A stretch of DNA of 64,000 bases. Origin: Bacillus_CJ salitolerans (GTDB taxonomy: Bacteria; Bacillota; Bacilli; Bacillales; SA4). Positions within the stretch are counted from its first letter, which is position 1, and the number at the start of each line of letters is the position of its first letter. The DNA is taken from assembly GCF_042680805.1 (NCBI RefSeq), contig NZ_JBHUEM010000054.1, positions 1 through 64,000 on the forward strand, given 5' to 3'. Below, piece after piece: positions 17,290-25,756 of this stretch. The notes below the pieces were generated by a model, which saw only the letters and a program-made list of their open reading frames with translations, did not search any database and was not told where the DNA came from. The translations under genes and the position numbers were made by a program.

Positions 17290-18108
17290 ATGACAGTAGA
17301 GTGGATTGCTGAAAGAAAATATGAAGATATCTTATACGAAACATATAATGGTATCGCGAAAATCTCAATCAATCGACCAGAAGTAAGAAATGCATTCCGT
17401 CCAAAAACAGTAATGGAATTAATTGATGCATTTGCGTATGCTCGTGATGATGAAAATATTGGTGTTATTGTGTTAGCAGGGGTAGGAGACGAGGCATTCT
17501 GTGCTGGTGGTGACCAGAAGGTTCGTGGTCACGGTGGATATGTAGGAGAAGACCAAATTCCACGATTAAACGTATTAGATCTTCAACGCCTTATCCGTGT
17601 CATTCCAAAGCCGGTTATTGCCATGGTATCTGGTTATGCAATCGGCGGAGGACATGTATTACATATCGTATGTGACTTAACAATCGCAGCTGATAATGCA
17701 ATCTTCGGTCAAACGGGTCCTAAGGTCGGAAGCTTTGATGCAGGATATGGTTCTGGTTACTTAGCACGTATTGTGGGTCATAAAAAAGCTAGAGAAATCT
17801 GGTTCTTATGTCGTCAATATAATGCACAAGAAGCGTTAGATATGGGGTTAGTTAATACTGTGGTACCTCTTGAAAAACTTGAAGAAGAAACCATACAATG
17901 GTGTATGGAAATGTTAGAAAAAAGCCCAACAGCTCTACGTTTTATAAAAGCTGCAATGAATGCAGATACTGATGGTCTAGCAGGACTTCAACAATTTGCG
18001 GGTGATGCAACGTTACTTTATTATACAACTGATGAGGCTAAAGAAGGACGTGACGCATTTAAAGAAAAGCGTACACCGGACTTCAAACAATTCCCTCGTT
18101 TTCCATAA
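17290..18108 (+). CDS. menB: 1,4-dihydroxy-2-naphthoyl-CoA synthase MenB
   Basis: Crotonase-family Dieckmann cyclase acting on succinylbenzoyl-CoA. 272 aa. The oxyanion-hole region CAGGDQKVRG, the GYAIGGGHVLH segment and the QTGPKVGSFD loop are typical of MenB. RBS AAGGAGGAATAA. A strong terminator follows directly, so menE and menC are at least partly a separate unit. Codon use looks more regular than in its neighbours, as in highly expressed genes. Confidence 0.97.
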   Translation: MTVEWIAERKYEDILYETYNGIAKISINRPEVRNAFRPKTVMELIDAFAYARDDENIGVIVLAGVGDEAFCAGGDQKVRGHGGYVGEDQIPRLNVLDLQRLIRVIPKPVIAMVSGYAIGGGHVLHIVCDLTIAADNAIFGQTGPKVGSFDAGYGSGYLARIVGHKKAREIWFLCRQYNAQEALDMGLVNTVVPLEKLEEETIQWCMEMLEKSPTALRFIKAAMNADTDGLAGLQQFAGDATLLYYTTDEAKEGRDAFKEKRTPDFKQFPRFP

Positions 18109-18116
18109 GCAGCAAT

Positions 18117-18140
18117 ACCTGACTTCGGTCAGGTTTTTTT
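18117..18140 (+). terminator. Terminator after menB
   Basis: ACCTGACTTCGGTCAGGT stem with a TTCG-type loop followed by seven T's. Confidence 0.92.
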
Positions 18141-18205
18141 GTTTTACTTGTTGTATAGGAAATTATCATGGTGTTTATTGTGGGTAAGTTGATGAGCAAA
18201 TCTGA

Positions 18206-18371
18206 ACCGGCTTCAGCGTCAAGCCAAGATGAAATGGCGACGATCTTTGCCATTTCATCCTACTCGAGGGAAAAAGAAAAATCACTTTTTCCTTGGTCAA
18301 ATAACCCTTTTTCTCATTTTAAGGAACATTAGCTCTGCCTTAGGCTAAACGGGGCGCTTGCGCCATTTTTT
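18206..18371 (+). repeat. Dispersed hairpin repeat family 1, copy B (long form)
   Basis: Contains the long-form insert, GATGAAATGGC/GCCATTTCATC stem and GGGAAAAAG/CTTTTTCC stem, also found in copy D (30773). Most of the left arm of the main hairpin seen in A and D is missing. Lies between menB and menE. Confidence 0.82.
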
Positions 18372-18449
18372 CTGTGCTTGTCCAAAAACTTTTTTCTCCT
18401 ACTATTTTTTAGTACACTATTGATAGGAAAAGTAATCGGAGGGAAATCA

Positions 18450-19940
18450 ATGCAAAATGTAAATGTGGTCCCTAATTGGCTCATGCAAAGAGCATATTTA
18501 ACACCTCAAAGAATAGCCATAAAAATGGGGGAACGAGAAATTACGTTCGATCAGCTCCATAACCAGGTTTACCAGATGGCTGGACGGTTACATGCGATGG
18601 GGATTAAGCGAGGAGCGAATATTGCAGTTCTCTCACATAATAGTATTGAAATGATTGAAATCTTACATGCTTTAAAATATATAGGTGCAGTTACAGTATT
18701 ACTCAATACAAGACTTACAACAAATGAATTACTCTGGCAAATTGAAAATGCCCATGTGGATTTTGTATTAGTTGAGTCTAGTATGGCGAAGCAGCTAGAA
18801 GGTAAGTCAAAGGCCAGGGTTGTCTCCTTTGATGCCCTATATACTATCGAACCCAAAAAGGGAGAACTCCATGTTGTGAAAGAATTCTCTTTAGATAAAC
18901 CGGATACAATTATGTATACATCTGGGACAACAGGCAATCCAAAGGGGGTTATCCAGACATACGGTAATCATTATTGGAGTGCAATTGGTTCAGCTCTTAA
19001 TCTTGGGATTGAGCAAGAAGACTGTTGGTTAGCTTGCGTCCCATTTTTTCATGTGAGTGGACTGTCTATTTTGATGAGAAGTGTCATTTATGGAATGAAG
19101 GTAGTGGTACAGGATGGATTCCAGGCAGAGACTGTTAATAAGGAGATTGTAAATGAGAAGGTCACAATTATTTCTGTTGTAAGCACGATGCTTCAACAAA
19201 TGATTGACCATTTAGACGAAAGAGGTTCTGGGTATCCACCGAGCTTACGGTGTGTTCTGCTTGGAGGAGGACCTGCTCCAGAGACGTTACTCGAAAAAAG
19301 TAAATTACGTAATATTCCCGTCTTTCAAACATACGGGATGACTGAGACTGCCTCACAGGTTGTGACTCTTTCATCTGAATATAGTTTAAGTAAGCTTGGA
19401 TCGGCAGGTAAACCATTATTTCATTCACAAGTAAAAATTGTTCAAAATGACGTGGAGCAAGATAATGATAAACCAGGGGAAATCTTGGTGAAGGGGCCAA
19501 CGGTTTCAACTGGCTATTGGAATTGTCCTGATGCAACAAAATCATCCTTGAAAAACGGGTGGCTTTATACAGGCGATATTGGATATTTGGATGCGGATGG
19601 TTTTTTATATGTTCTGGACCGGCGCAAAGACTTAATTATTTCTGGCGGTGAAAATATTTATCCTGCAGAAATTGAGAGTGTTTTACTTTCTCATCCAGAA
19701 GTAGCAGAGGCCGGAGTAACAGGGAAGGAAGACCTGAAGTGGGGACAAGTGCCAGTAGCATTTGTAGTTCTCAAAAACCCGATTTCCAAAGAAGAGCTAA
19801 TGGCATTTTGCGGGGAAAAGCTTGCACGTTATAAGCTGCCTAAAGCAATATATAGTGTAACCTCTTTGCCTCGAAATGCTACTAACAAGCTGCAAAGGCA
19901 CAAATTATTATCCTTACTTGATGGGACTGCTACGATATGA
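18450..19940 (+). CDS. menE: o-Succinylbenzoate-CoA ligase MenE
   Basis: Acyl-CoA synthetase activating o-succinylbenzoate with ATP and CoA. 496 aa from ATG 18450 (MQNVNVV), which follows CGGAGGG; the longer reading from 18378 adds an unsupported hydrophobic leader that overlaps the promoter zone. AMP-binding motif MYTSGTTGNPKG, QTYGMTETAS and the C-terminal DRRKDLIISGGENIYPAE hinge are intact. The pathway order places MenE before MenB, though it is encoded after it. Overlaps menC by 4 nt. Confidence 0.96.
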   Translation: MQNVNVVPNWLMQRAYLTPQRIAIKMGEREITFDQLHNQVYQMAGRLHAMGIKRGANIAVLSHNSIEMIEILHALKYIGAVTVLLNTRLTTNELLWQIENAHVDFVLVESSMAKQLEGKSKARVVSFDALYTIEPKKGELHVVKEFSLDKPDTIMYTSGTTGNPKGVIQTYGNHYWSAIGSALNLGIEQEDCWLACVPFFHVSGLSILMRSVIYGMKVVVQDGFQAETVNKEIVNEKVTIISVVSTMLQQMIDHLDERGSGYPPSLRCVLLGGGPAPETLLEKSKLRNIPVFQTYGMTETASQVVTLSSEYSLSKLGSAGKPLFHSQVKIVQNDVEQDNDKPGEILVKGPTVSTGYWNCPDATKSSLKNGWLYTGDIGYLDADGFLYVLDRRKDLIISGGENIYPAEIESVLLSHPEVAEAGVTGKEDLKWGQVPVAFVVLKNPISKEELMAFCGEKLARYKLPKAIYSVTSLPRNATNKLQRHKLLSLLDGTATI

Positions 19941-21046
19941 ACCTTTCACAAGTGACGCTTCATCATGTGAAAATGAGGCTCTTATCACCCTTTCAAGCGA
20001 GCTATGGTCAAGTACAAGATCGCGAAGTCATTATTGTTGAAGCTACGGATCGTGATGGAGTTACGGGCTGGGGGGAGTGTGTTGCATTCTCTGTTCCATG
20101 GTATACGGAAGAAACCGTTAAAACATGTTGGCATATCCTTGAAGACTTTTTAATACCCTTGCTCAGTCAAAATTCATACAAAAAGATGGAAGATTATCTC
20201 ATAGACTGCTCCAAATATAAGCGTCATAACATGGCTAAAGCCTCTATCGAAGCTGCACTTTGGGACCTCGATGCTAAACAAAAAGGAGTTTCATTATCTT
20301 CTTTATGGGGAGGAACGAGAAAGGAAGTCGAAGCAGGGGTCGTTGTTGGACTTGGGGACCATGACCAGATGATTGCTAGTATTCAATCATATTTGGATGA
20401 GGGGTATAAGCGTTTTAAGGTAAAAATAAAGCCGGGTCAAGATTACGATCTTCTTAAAAAGATCCGGAGTGCCTTCCCGACATTACCTTTAATGGCAGAT
20501 GCTAATTCTGCTTATTCATTAGCGGATGTTAAAAGGATAAAGGCATTAGATGAATTCCGATTAATGATGATTGAGCAGCCACTTTCTTCTGATGATATTA
20601 TTGATCATGCTACATTACAAAGGCAAATCGACACGCCAATTTGCTTAGATGAAAGTATCGTGTCATTTGAGGATGCTAGAAAAGCGATTGAACTTGGTAG
20701 CTGTAAAATCATCAATATTAAAATGGGAAGAGTTGGGGGATTTCGTGAAGCGCAAAAAATCCATAATCTCTGCCAATCTCACCATATACCTATTTGGTGT
20801 GGTGGAATGCTAGAAACCGGGGTATCAAGAGCACACAATATTGCCTTAGCAAGTCTCCCGCAATTTCAAATTCCAGGGGATATATCTGCATCTTCTCGAT
20901 ATTGGAGTCAAGATATCATACAGCCTGAAGTAAAAATAGAAAATGGAAAGATTCAGGTCCCAAGCGAGCCTGGACTCGGTTTTGAAATCGACCGTAAGCA
21001 TCTTTCAAACCTAACATTATACAAACAACATTTTAAAATAAGGTGA
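19937..21046 (+). CDS. menC: o-Succinylbenzoate synthase MenC
   Basis: Enolase-superfamily dehydratase making o-succinylbenzoate. 369 aa. The catalytic KVKIK (K161-K165), metal ligands in MADANSAY and LDESIV, and KMGRVGG are present. Coupled to menE by an ATGA overlap. The terminator stem begins inside the last codons (AATAAGG). Confidence 0.95.
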   Translation: MNLSQVTLHHVKMRLLSPFQASYGQVQDREVIIVEATDRDGVTGWGECVAFSVPWYTEETVKTCWHILEDFLIPLLSQNSYKKMEDYLIDCSKYKRHNMAKASIEAALWDLDAKQKGVSLSSLWGGTRKEVEAGVVVGLGDHDQMIASIQSYLDEGYKRFKVKIKPGQDYDLLKKIRSAFPTLPLMADANSAYSLADVKRIKALDEFRLMMIEQPLSSDDIIDHATLQRQIDTPICLDESIVSFEDARKAIELGSCKIINIKMGRVGGFREAQKIHNLCQSHHIPIWCGGMLETGVSRAHNIALASLPQFQIPGDISASSRYWSQDIIQPEVKIENGKIQVPSEPGLGFEIDRKHLSNLTLYKQHFKIR

Positions 21047-21063
21047 TTGCCTTATTTTTTTTA
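21039..21063 (+). terminator. Terminator after menC
   Basis: AATAAGG/CCTTATT around TGATTG, followed by eight T's; the left arm overlaps the menC stop codon. Confidence 0.85.
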
Positions 21064-21210
21064 CTTTTAAACAAGTACTACTATTTCCTATTATCCCTTT
21101 AAGTTCCTACGACTAAATACTTAGACACGTCCCTACCTAATGTATGATTTTGTCTGTAATTATTCTTGTTATGATAAAGACAAGAAAACAGATTGAACGG
21201 AGGAGAACGA

Positions 21211-21669
21211 ATGATACAAGGACTTTTTGAAGCGCATTTACCTATCAGTAATTTAAAGCAATCAATTGAATTCTATCAAAAGTTAGGTCTAGAATTAGCC
21301 TGGAAGGATGAAGATACTGCTTTTTTTTGGATTGAGAAGGAAAAAAGTTGGCTCGGCCTTTGGGAAGGTAAGGAAGTTGATACTCCATACCATCCTTCGC
21401 TACGGCATATAGCATTTAGGGTAAGCTACGAGTTTATGAAACAATCAGTAGACTGGTTAAAAGAAAGAGAGATTGAGGCAAAGCCTTTTGGAAAAAATTT
21501 TTTTGTAGAGCCGTTTGTTAGACCTTACCAAGGAAATGCGTCTGTATATTTTGAAGATCCTGATGGGAATAGCTTAGAGTTTATGTGTTTTATTGAGGTT
21601 CCAGCCGAATATAGACTTGATACAACCAAATACGTTATTGAGGATTGGGAGAAGCGGGTCAAGGGATGA
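21211..21669 (+). CDS. VOC (glyoxalase/bleomycin-resistance fold) protein
   Basis: 152 aa, a pair of beta-alpha-beta-beta-beta units. EAHLPISNLKQSIEFYQKLG at the start and VYFEDPDGNSLEFM near the end are the two VOC signatures with likely metal ligands (His, Glu). Substrate cannot be told. ATG 21211 follows GGAGGAGAACGA. Own promoter likely around 21140-21180. Confidence 0.88.
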   Translation: MIQGLFEAHLPISNLKQSIEFYQKLGLELAWKDEDTAFFWIEKEKSWLGLWEGKEVDTPYHPSLRHIAFRVSYEFMKQSVDWLKEREIEAKPFGKNFFVEPFVRPYQGNASVYFEDPDGNSLEFMCFIEVPAEYRLDTTKYVIEDWEKRVKG

Positions 21670-21789
21670 AGGAACCAAAGCTAATTTTATTCAAAAACTA
21701 TCGTACTATTGTAAAAAATTTGAAACTTTTCGTTAGGACGCTTCGTCTAAAAGGATAGATTGATCTTGATAGATGGTGAGGAAGATAGT

Positions 21790-21948
21790 ATGGAAAAACA
21801 GTTAGACTGGCAACGTCAAATTATTCTGGAAGATTATAATGATATTAAGGTAGAATTAAAAAAGGATTCAAACGCTTCAAAAACTGAAGCAAATGTTAGC
21901 ATTACGTCTTATCGAAAGAGAAGAAAGATGCAGTCCATGTTTAAATAA
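21790..21948 (+). CDS. Small hypothetical protein (52 aa)
   Basis: Starts MEKQLDWQRQIILEDY from ATG 21790 after GGTGAGGAAGAT. Highly charged, soluble, ending in the basic SYRKRRKMQSMFK. No family recognised. Located 120 nt after the VOC gene and 70 nt before the MFS gene. Confidence 0.55.
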   Translation: MEKQLDWQRQIILEDYNDIKVELKKDSNASKTEANVSITSYRKRRKMQSMFK

Positions 21949-22018
21949 ATTGAGTAAATGGGTCAAGAAGGGGACTTCTTGACTCTCTTATTTGAAGTGA
22001 AATGAGAGGTTGAGCAAC

Positions 22019-23254
22019 ATGAATCGTTCTTTCTACGCTGTATTAGTTAGCCAAACTGCAACAAATTTAGGATTTGCACTTTATACGATGGTTGTTGTTT
22101 TACACCTTTATAATAAGTCAGGATCAACCACCATTGCAGCGACAGTAACGCTAATCAGTATTATATTTCGAATGATTAGTCATATAATGCTACCAATGAT
22201 ATCTGATCGATTTAAACTTCCGAAATTACTATTATTCTCTCAAACGGTACAATTCATTCTACTGATAGTGTTGTATGTACTATTTACTCAAGTAGATACA
22301 TCTGTTCATATTGGAATTATCTTTATGCTATTAGGTTTGATATCGTTTTTTAACGGATTTTTTACACCAATCAAATCAACCCTTGTCAGATCGATTGTAC
22401 CCGTAGATGGTAGAGTCAAGGCTAATAGTCTGTTATCGAGTGTGGATCAAACATTTTTATTTGCGGGTTGGACATTTGGTGGTATATTACTGGCCATCGC
22501 AGGGATACACACCACTCTATTCATTTCAATCGGATTATGTGTTCTGACGATTGTTTGTTTACTTCTAATAAAAATGAATAATGAACAACATGAAATTCAG
22601 CCAAACGAAGCCTTTATGAGTCGATTAACAGTTGGATGGAAATATCTCTTCAAACATAAAGGACTTAGAATTCTTGTTTTTATGGACTTAATCGAAGCCT
22701 GGGTTGGGACGATCTGGATTGGAGCCGTTACATTAACCTATGTACAAGATGCTTTAGGAAAAGGGGAGACATGGTGGGGATATATTAACGGCGGATACTA
22801 TTTAGGCACAATTTTAGGAGGCATCCTAATTATTCGTTTTAATTCTTATCTAAAAGGGAGATTAACGATCGCAATGTTAGTAGGATCCATGACATTTGGA
22901 ATTCTTACGTTCATTTATGGCTTTATATCCGTCCCTATCATCGCATTACTGTTAGTGTTACTAATGGGGCCATCTTATCAATTAAGAGATATAGCTCAAG
23001 AAACGATGTATCAAAATAGTGTGGATGAGAATACGTTAACTAAAATTCTCTCGGCAAAATCTACGTTGATACAACTTATTTTTATTTTTTCAATCCTAGG
23101 GATTGGAGCATTAACGGACTTAATTGGAGTTCGACTCGTGTATATTTTATCGGGTGCTTTTCTTATCTGTTCGTCCTTGTTTGGACTTGTATACCTTCAT
23201 TTTAAAAGAGTAGGTCCTTCCATGGAAAACGAACAGAGTGAATCTATGTTATAA
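22019..23254 (+). CDS. MFS transporter
   Basis: 411 aa with about 12 hydrophobic segments; PMISDRFKLPKLLLFSQ is the typical cytosolic loop 2-3. Resembles Bacillus MFS efflux proteins of the YfiS/MefA type, but the substrate is unknown. ATG 22019 follows GAGAGG with 10-nt spacing; the TTG at 22010 is too close to it. Confidence 0.88.
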   Translation: MNRSFYAVLVSQTATNLGFALYTMVVVLHLYNKSGSTTIAATVTLISIIFRMISHIMLPMISDRFKLPKLLLFSQTVQFILLIVLYVLFTQVDTSVHIGIIFMLLGLISFFNGFFTPIKSTLVRSIVPVDGRVKANSLLSSVDQTFLFAGWTFGGILLAIAGIHTTLFISIGLCVLTIVCLLLIKMNNEQHEIQPNEAFMSRLTVGWKYLFKHKGLRILVFMDLIEAWVGTIWIGAVTLTYVQDALGKGETWWGYINGGYYLGTILGGILIIRFNSYLKGRLTIAMLVGSMTFGILTFIYGFISVPIIALLLVLLMGPSYQLRDIAQETMYQNSVDENTLTKILSAKSTLIQLIFIFSILGIGALTDLIGVRLVYILSGAFLICSSLFGLVYLHFKRVGPSMENEQSESML

Positions 23255-23281
23255 CCAGACAATGGTCTGGTTATTTTTTTA
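23253..23281 (+). terminator. Terminator after the MFS gene
   Basis: AACCAGAC/GTCTGGTT stem with a T run. Confidence 0.9.
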
Positions 23282-23337
23282 TGAATTAGAAATGATACGT
23301 TTTGATTGTATCTTATTCCTTCATACGATGTGCTTTA

Positions 23338-23472
23338 GAAATCCTGCTCCAGCACCCAGCTACTCGAGGTCAAATAACCCTAAATGAGTAAGACGGGAAG
23401 TGCGCTCTTTTTATCATTTTGGAACATTTGCTTTGCCTAAGGCTAAAAGGGGCGCCCTGAGCCTTTTGTTCT
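23338..23472 (+). repeat. Dispersed hairpin repeat family 1, copy C (short form)
   Basis: CTGCTCCAGCACCCAGCTAC...CAAATAACCCTAAATGAG...GGAACATTTGCTTTGCC...GCGCC...CCTTTTGTTC. The hairpin arms are partly mismatched here (AACCC left against GGAAC right), as in a decaying copy. Confidence 0.82.
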
Positions 23473-23533
23473 AATTAATAAATCATATCCTAAGATTTTA
23501 AAAATGTGTTAGATCGCCAATTAATACAGAAAA

Positions 23534-23597
23534 GAAATGCTCCTCTAGTGTAGGATTCGATCAGTTTTACTAAGCAAACGAAAAAATGGAGCATTTC
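23534..23597. repeat. 10-bp inverted repeat with 44-nt loop
   Basis: GAAATGCTCC (23534-23543) and GGAGCATTTC (23588-23597) pair perfectly. It lies ~180 bp before the mnt promoter in a gene-free stretch (23473-23770) in which I see nothing else. Confidence 0.5.
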
Positions 23598-23774
23598 AAC
23601 TATTTTAATTATTTTTAGAGCAAAGAATCCAATAATCAACGATTTTTCATTGCGTTTCCACTATTTTACAAATGGTAAAAAAGCCGACAACTACGAAACG
23701 ATTTTCCTTTCAGAATAGACGCATTAGACAAGATCTGGCTCTTGTCCCACTAAGTAATGGTTGAAATTTTTTGG

Positions 23775-23943
23775 TTGACAAAAGTTAGATTAGGATTTAA
23801 ATTTTGTATTAGGGAAACTTTTTGTTATTTGTCCATAAAAATGTCACTAATAAAATTCTTTTATTCACACGAAACTAATTATTGCATATCGTATGGAGCA
23901 GAAGAAATTTTTTTACCTTAAAAGTTGCACTAGAGAAACATTT
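23775..23943 (+). promoter_or_regulatory. mntABCD promoter with two MntR-like boxes
   Basis: TTGACA (23775-23780), 17 nt, TAAATT (23798-23803). ATTTTGTATTAGGGAAACTT (23801-23820) overlaps the -10 and fits the B. subtilis MntR box; AAGTTGCACTAGAGAAACAT (23922-23941) is a second, weaker one. Manganese-dependent repression is inferred from these. Confidence 0.75.
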
Positions 23944-23977
23944 ATAGCTTGAACAAAAAATGGAGGTATCGGGAAAG

Positions 23978-24919
23978 ATGAGAAAAAGTGTATTGATTAA
24001 AATGGTCGGGGTGCTTAGTCTAGTTGTTAGTATGGTCGTTGGTTGTTCAACGCCTAATGAAACAACGGGGAACAGCGGTGAAGAAAAAATTAGAGTAACG
24101 ACAACAATTGCCCAAATCAAAGACGTTGTTGAAAATGTTGGCGGAGATTTAGTTGCAGTTGACTCGTTAATGGGTCCAGGGGTTGACCCGCATCTTTATA
24201 ATGCATCGCAAGGCGATATCCAAAAGCTTTCTAATGCAGATATTATTCTTTACAATGGATTGCATTTAGAGGGAAAAATGGGTGAAATCTTTGAAAAAAT
24301 GGCAAAGGATAAGCCAACTGTTGCAGTAGGAGAAAGTGTCCCAAAAGAAATGCTATTATCTGATGAACAAAACCCAAAATACCATGATCCACATATTTGG
24401 TTTGATATTGATTTATGGATTTATACTGTTGAAACGATCGAAGAGGAGTTATCTAAACTATCTCCAGACCATAAGAGTACATTCAAAGAAAATGCAGATG
24501 CCTATATTGAACAATTAAAAGTAATGAAAGAATATGCTGAAGAGCAAATTGAATTGATTCCTTCAGACGCTAGAGTACTAGTAACAGCACATGACGCATT
24601 TCGTTACTTTGGAAATGCCTATGGCTTAGAAGTCCGTGGGTTACAAGGGCTTAGTACTGACTCGGAATATGGATTAAAGGATGTTCAGGATTTAGTAAAA
24701 CTGTTAGTAGATAAAAAGATTAAAGCTGTATTCATAGAAACAAGTATATCTGATCGCTCGATTCAGGCGATTGTTGAGGGTGCAGCAAGTAAAGGTCATA
24801 CCGTCACGATTGGTGGAGAGCTATTTAGTGACGCAATGGGTGATGAAGGAACAGAAGAAGGTACCTATCTAGGGATGTATAAGCATAATATTGACACCAT
24901 TGTATCTGCACTTAAGTAA
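23978..24919 (+). CDS. mntA: Manganese-binding lipoprotein MntA
   Basis: Cluster A-1 solute-binding protein of the manganese ABC importer. 313 aa from ATG 23978 (MRKSVLIK) after GGAGG. Signal peptide with lipobox VVGC, lipid-bearing Cys23. Metal ligands follow family positions: the GVDPHLYNAS His, DPHIWFD His and a C-terminal Asp region. The upstream ATG at 23960 sits on the RBS. Only a short linker, with none of the His repeats of the zinc-binding homologue at 34761, supports Mn over Zn. Confidence 0.92.
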   Translation: MRKSVLIKMVGVLSLVVSMVVGCSTPNETTGNSGEEKIRVTTTIAQIKDVVENVGGDLVAVDSLMGPGVDPHLYNASQGDIQKLSNADIILYNGLHLEGKMGEIFEKMAKDKPTVAVGESVPKEMLLSDEQNPKYHDPHIWFDIDLWIYTVETIEEELSKLSPDHKSTFKENADAYIEQLKVMKEYAEEQIELIPSDARVLVTAHDAFRYFGNAYGLEVRGLQGLSTDSEYGLKDVQDLVKLLVDKKIKAVFIETSISDRSIQAIVEGAASKGHTVTIGGELFSDAMGDEGTEEGTYLGMYKHNIDTIVSALK

Positions 24920-24995
24920 ATAGAATCCACACTCGAATAGGATGAGATACTGTTCATCCGAGTTATTTTAGAGTGAGTAGAACAGGAGGTTAAAA

Positions 24996-25745
24996 ATGGA
25001 ACCAATAAAAGTTGATAACGTTACTGTAGCTTATAGAAGGAAGCCAGTTCTTCAAGATGTAAGCTTTTCTGTTCCAGAGGGGAATTTGATTGGAATAGTT
25101 GGCCCAAACGGAGCTGGTAAATCAACCTTAATTAAAGCGATATTAGGATTAGTACCTAAAGCTTCAGGAGAAGTTTCGATCTATGATAAACCTTATAAAT
25201 TGCAGCGGAAATTAGTAGGGTATGTCCCGCAAAGAGGATCGGTTGATTGGGATTTTCCAACGAATGCGCTGGATGTCGTGTTAATGGGGCGGTATGGTCA
25301 TATCGGTTGGTTCAAAAGACCAAGCAAGAAGGACGTTGATTTTGCACTTGAATGTCTTGATAAGGTCGGGATGAGAGAATTCGCTACTAGACAAATTAGC
25401 CAGCTGTCTGGTGGACAGCAACAACGCGTCTTTTTAGCAAGAGCCCTCGCTCAAGACGCAACAGTCTATTTTATGGATGAACCTTTTGTTGGGGTAGATG
25501 CCGCAACGGAAAAAGCCATTATCACATTATTAAATGAACTTAAATCTCAAGGTAAAACGGTTTTAGTAGTTCACCATGATTTACAGACGGTAAAGGAGTA
25601 CTTTGATTGGGTATTGTTATTAAACTTACGAAAAATTGCGATTGGACCGACAGAGGAAGTTTTCACAATCGATAATTTACAAAAAACGTATGGTGGTAGA
25701 CTAGCATTCCTTGAAAAAGGAAACTTTCTCGTTAAACAGGAGTAG
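24996..25745 (+). CDS. mntB: Manganese ABC transporter ATP-binding protein MntB
   Basis: 249 aa. Walker A GPNGAGKST, Q-loop YVPQRGSVDW, signature LSGGQQQR, Walker B VYFMDEP and the switch His (VHHD) are intact. RBS CAGGAGG. Energises MntC/MntD. Followed 11 nt later by mntC. Confidence 0.95.
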   Translation: MEPIKVDNVTVAYRRKPVLQDVSFSVPEGNLIGIVGPNGAGKSTLIKAILGLVPKASGEVSIYDKPYKLQRKLVGYVPQRGSVDWDFPTNALDVVLMGRYGHIGWFKRPSKKDVDFALECLDKVGMREFATRQISQLSGGQQQRVFLARALAQDATVYFMDEPFVGVDAATEKAIITLLNELKSQGKTVLVVHHDLQTVKEYFDWVLLLNLRKIAIGPTEEVFTIDNLQKTYGGRLAFLEKGNFLVKQE

Positions 25746-25756
25746 AGGTGAGAATC

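Noticed and set aside
18378..18449. N-terminal extension of MenE with a signal-like sequence
   Set aside because: The internal ATG 18450 has a strong RBS and gives the usual MenE length and start.
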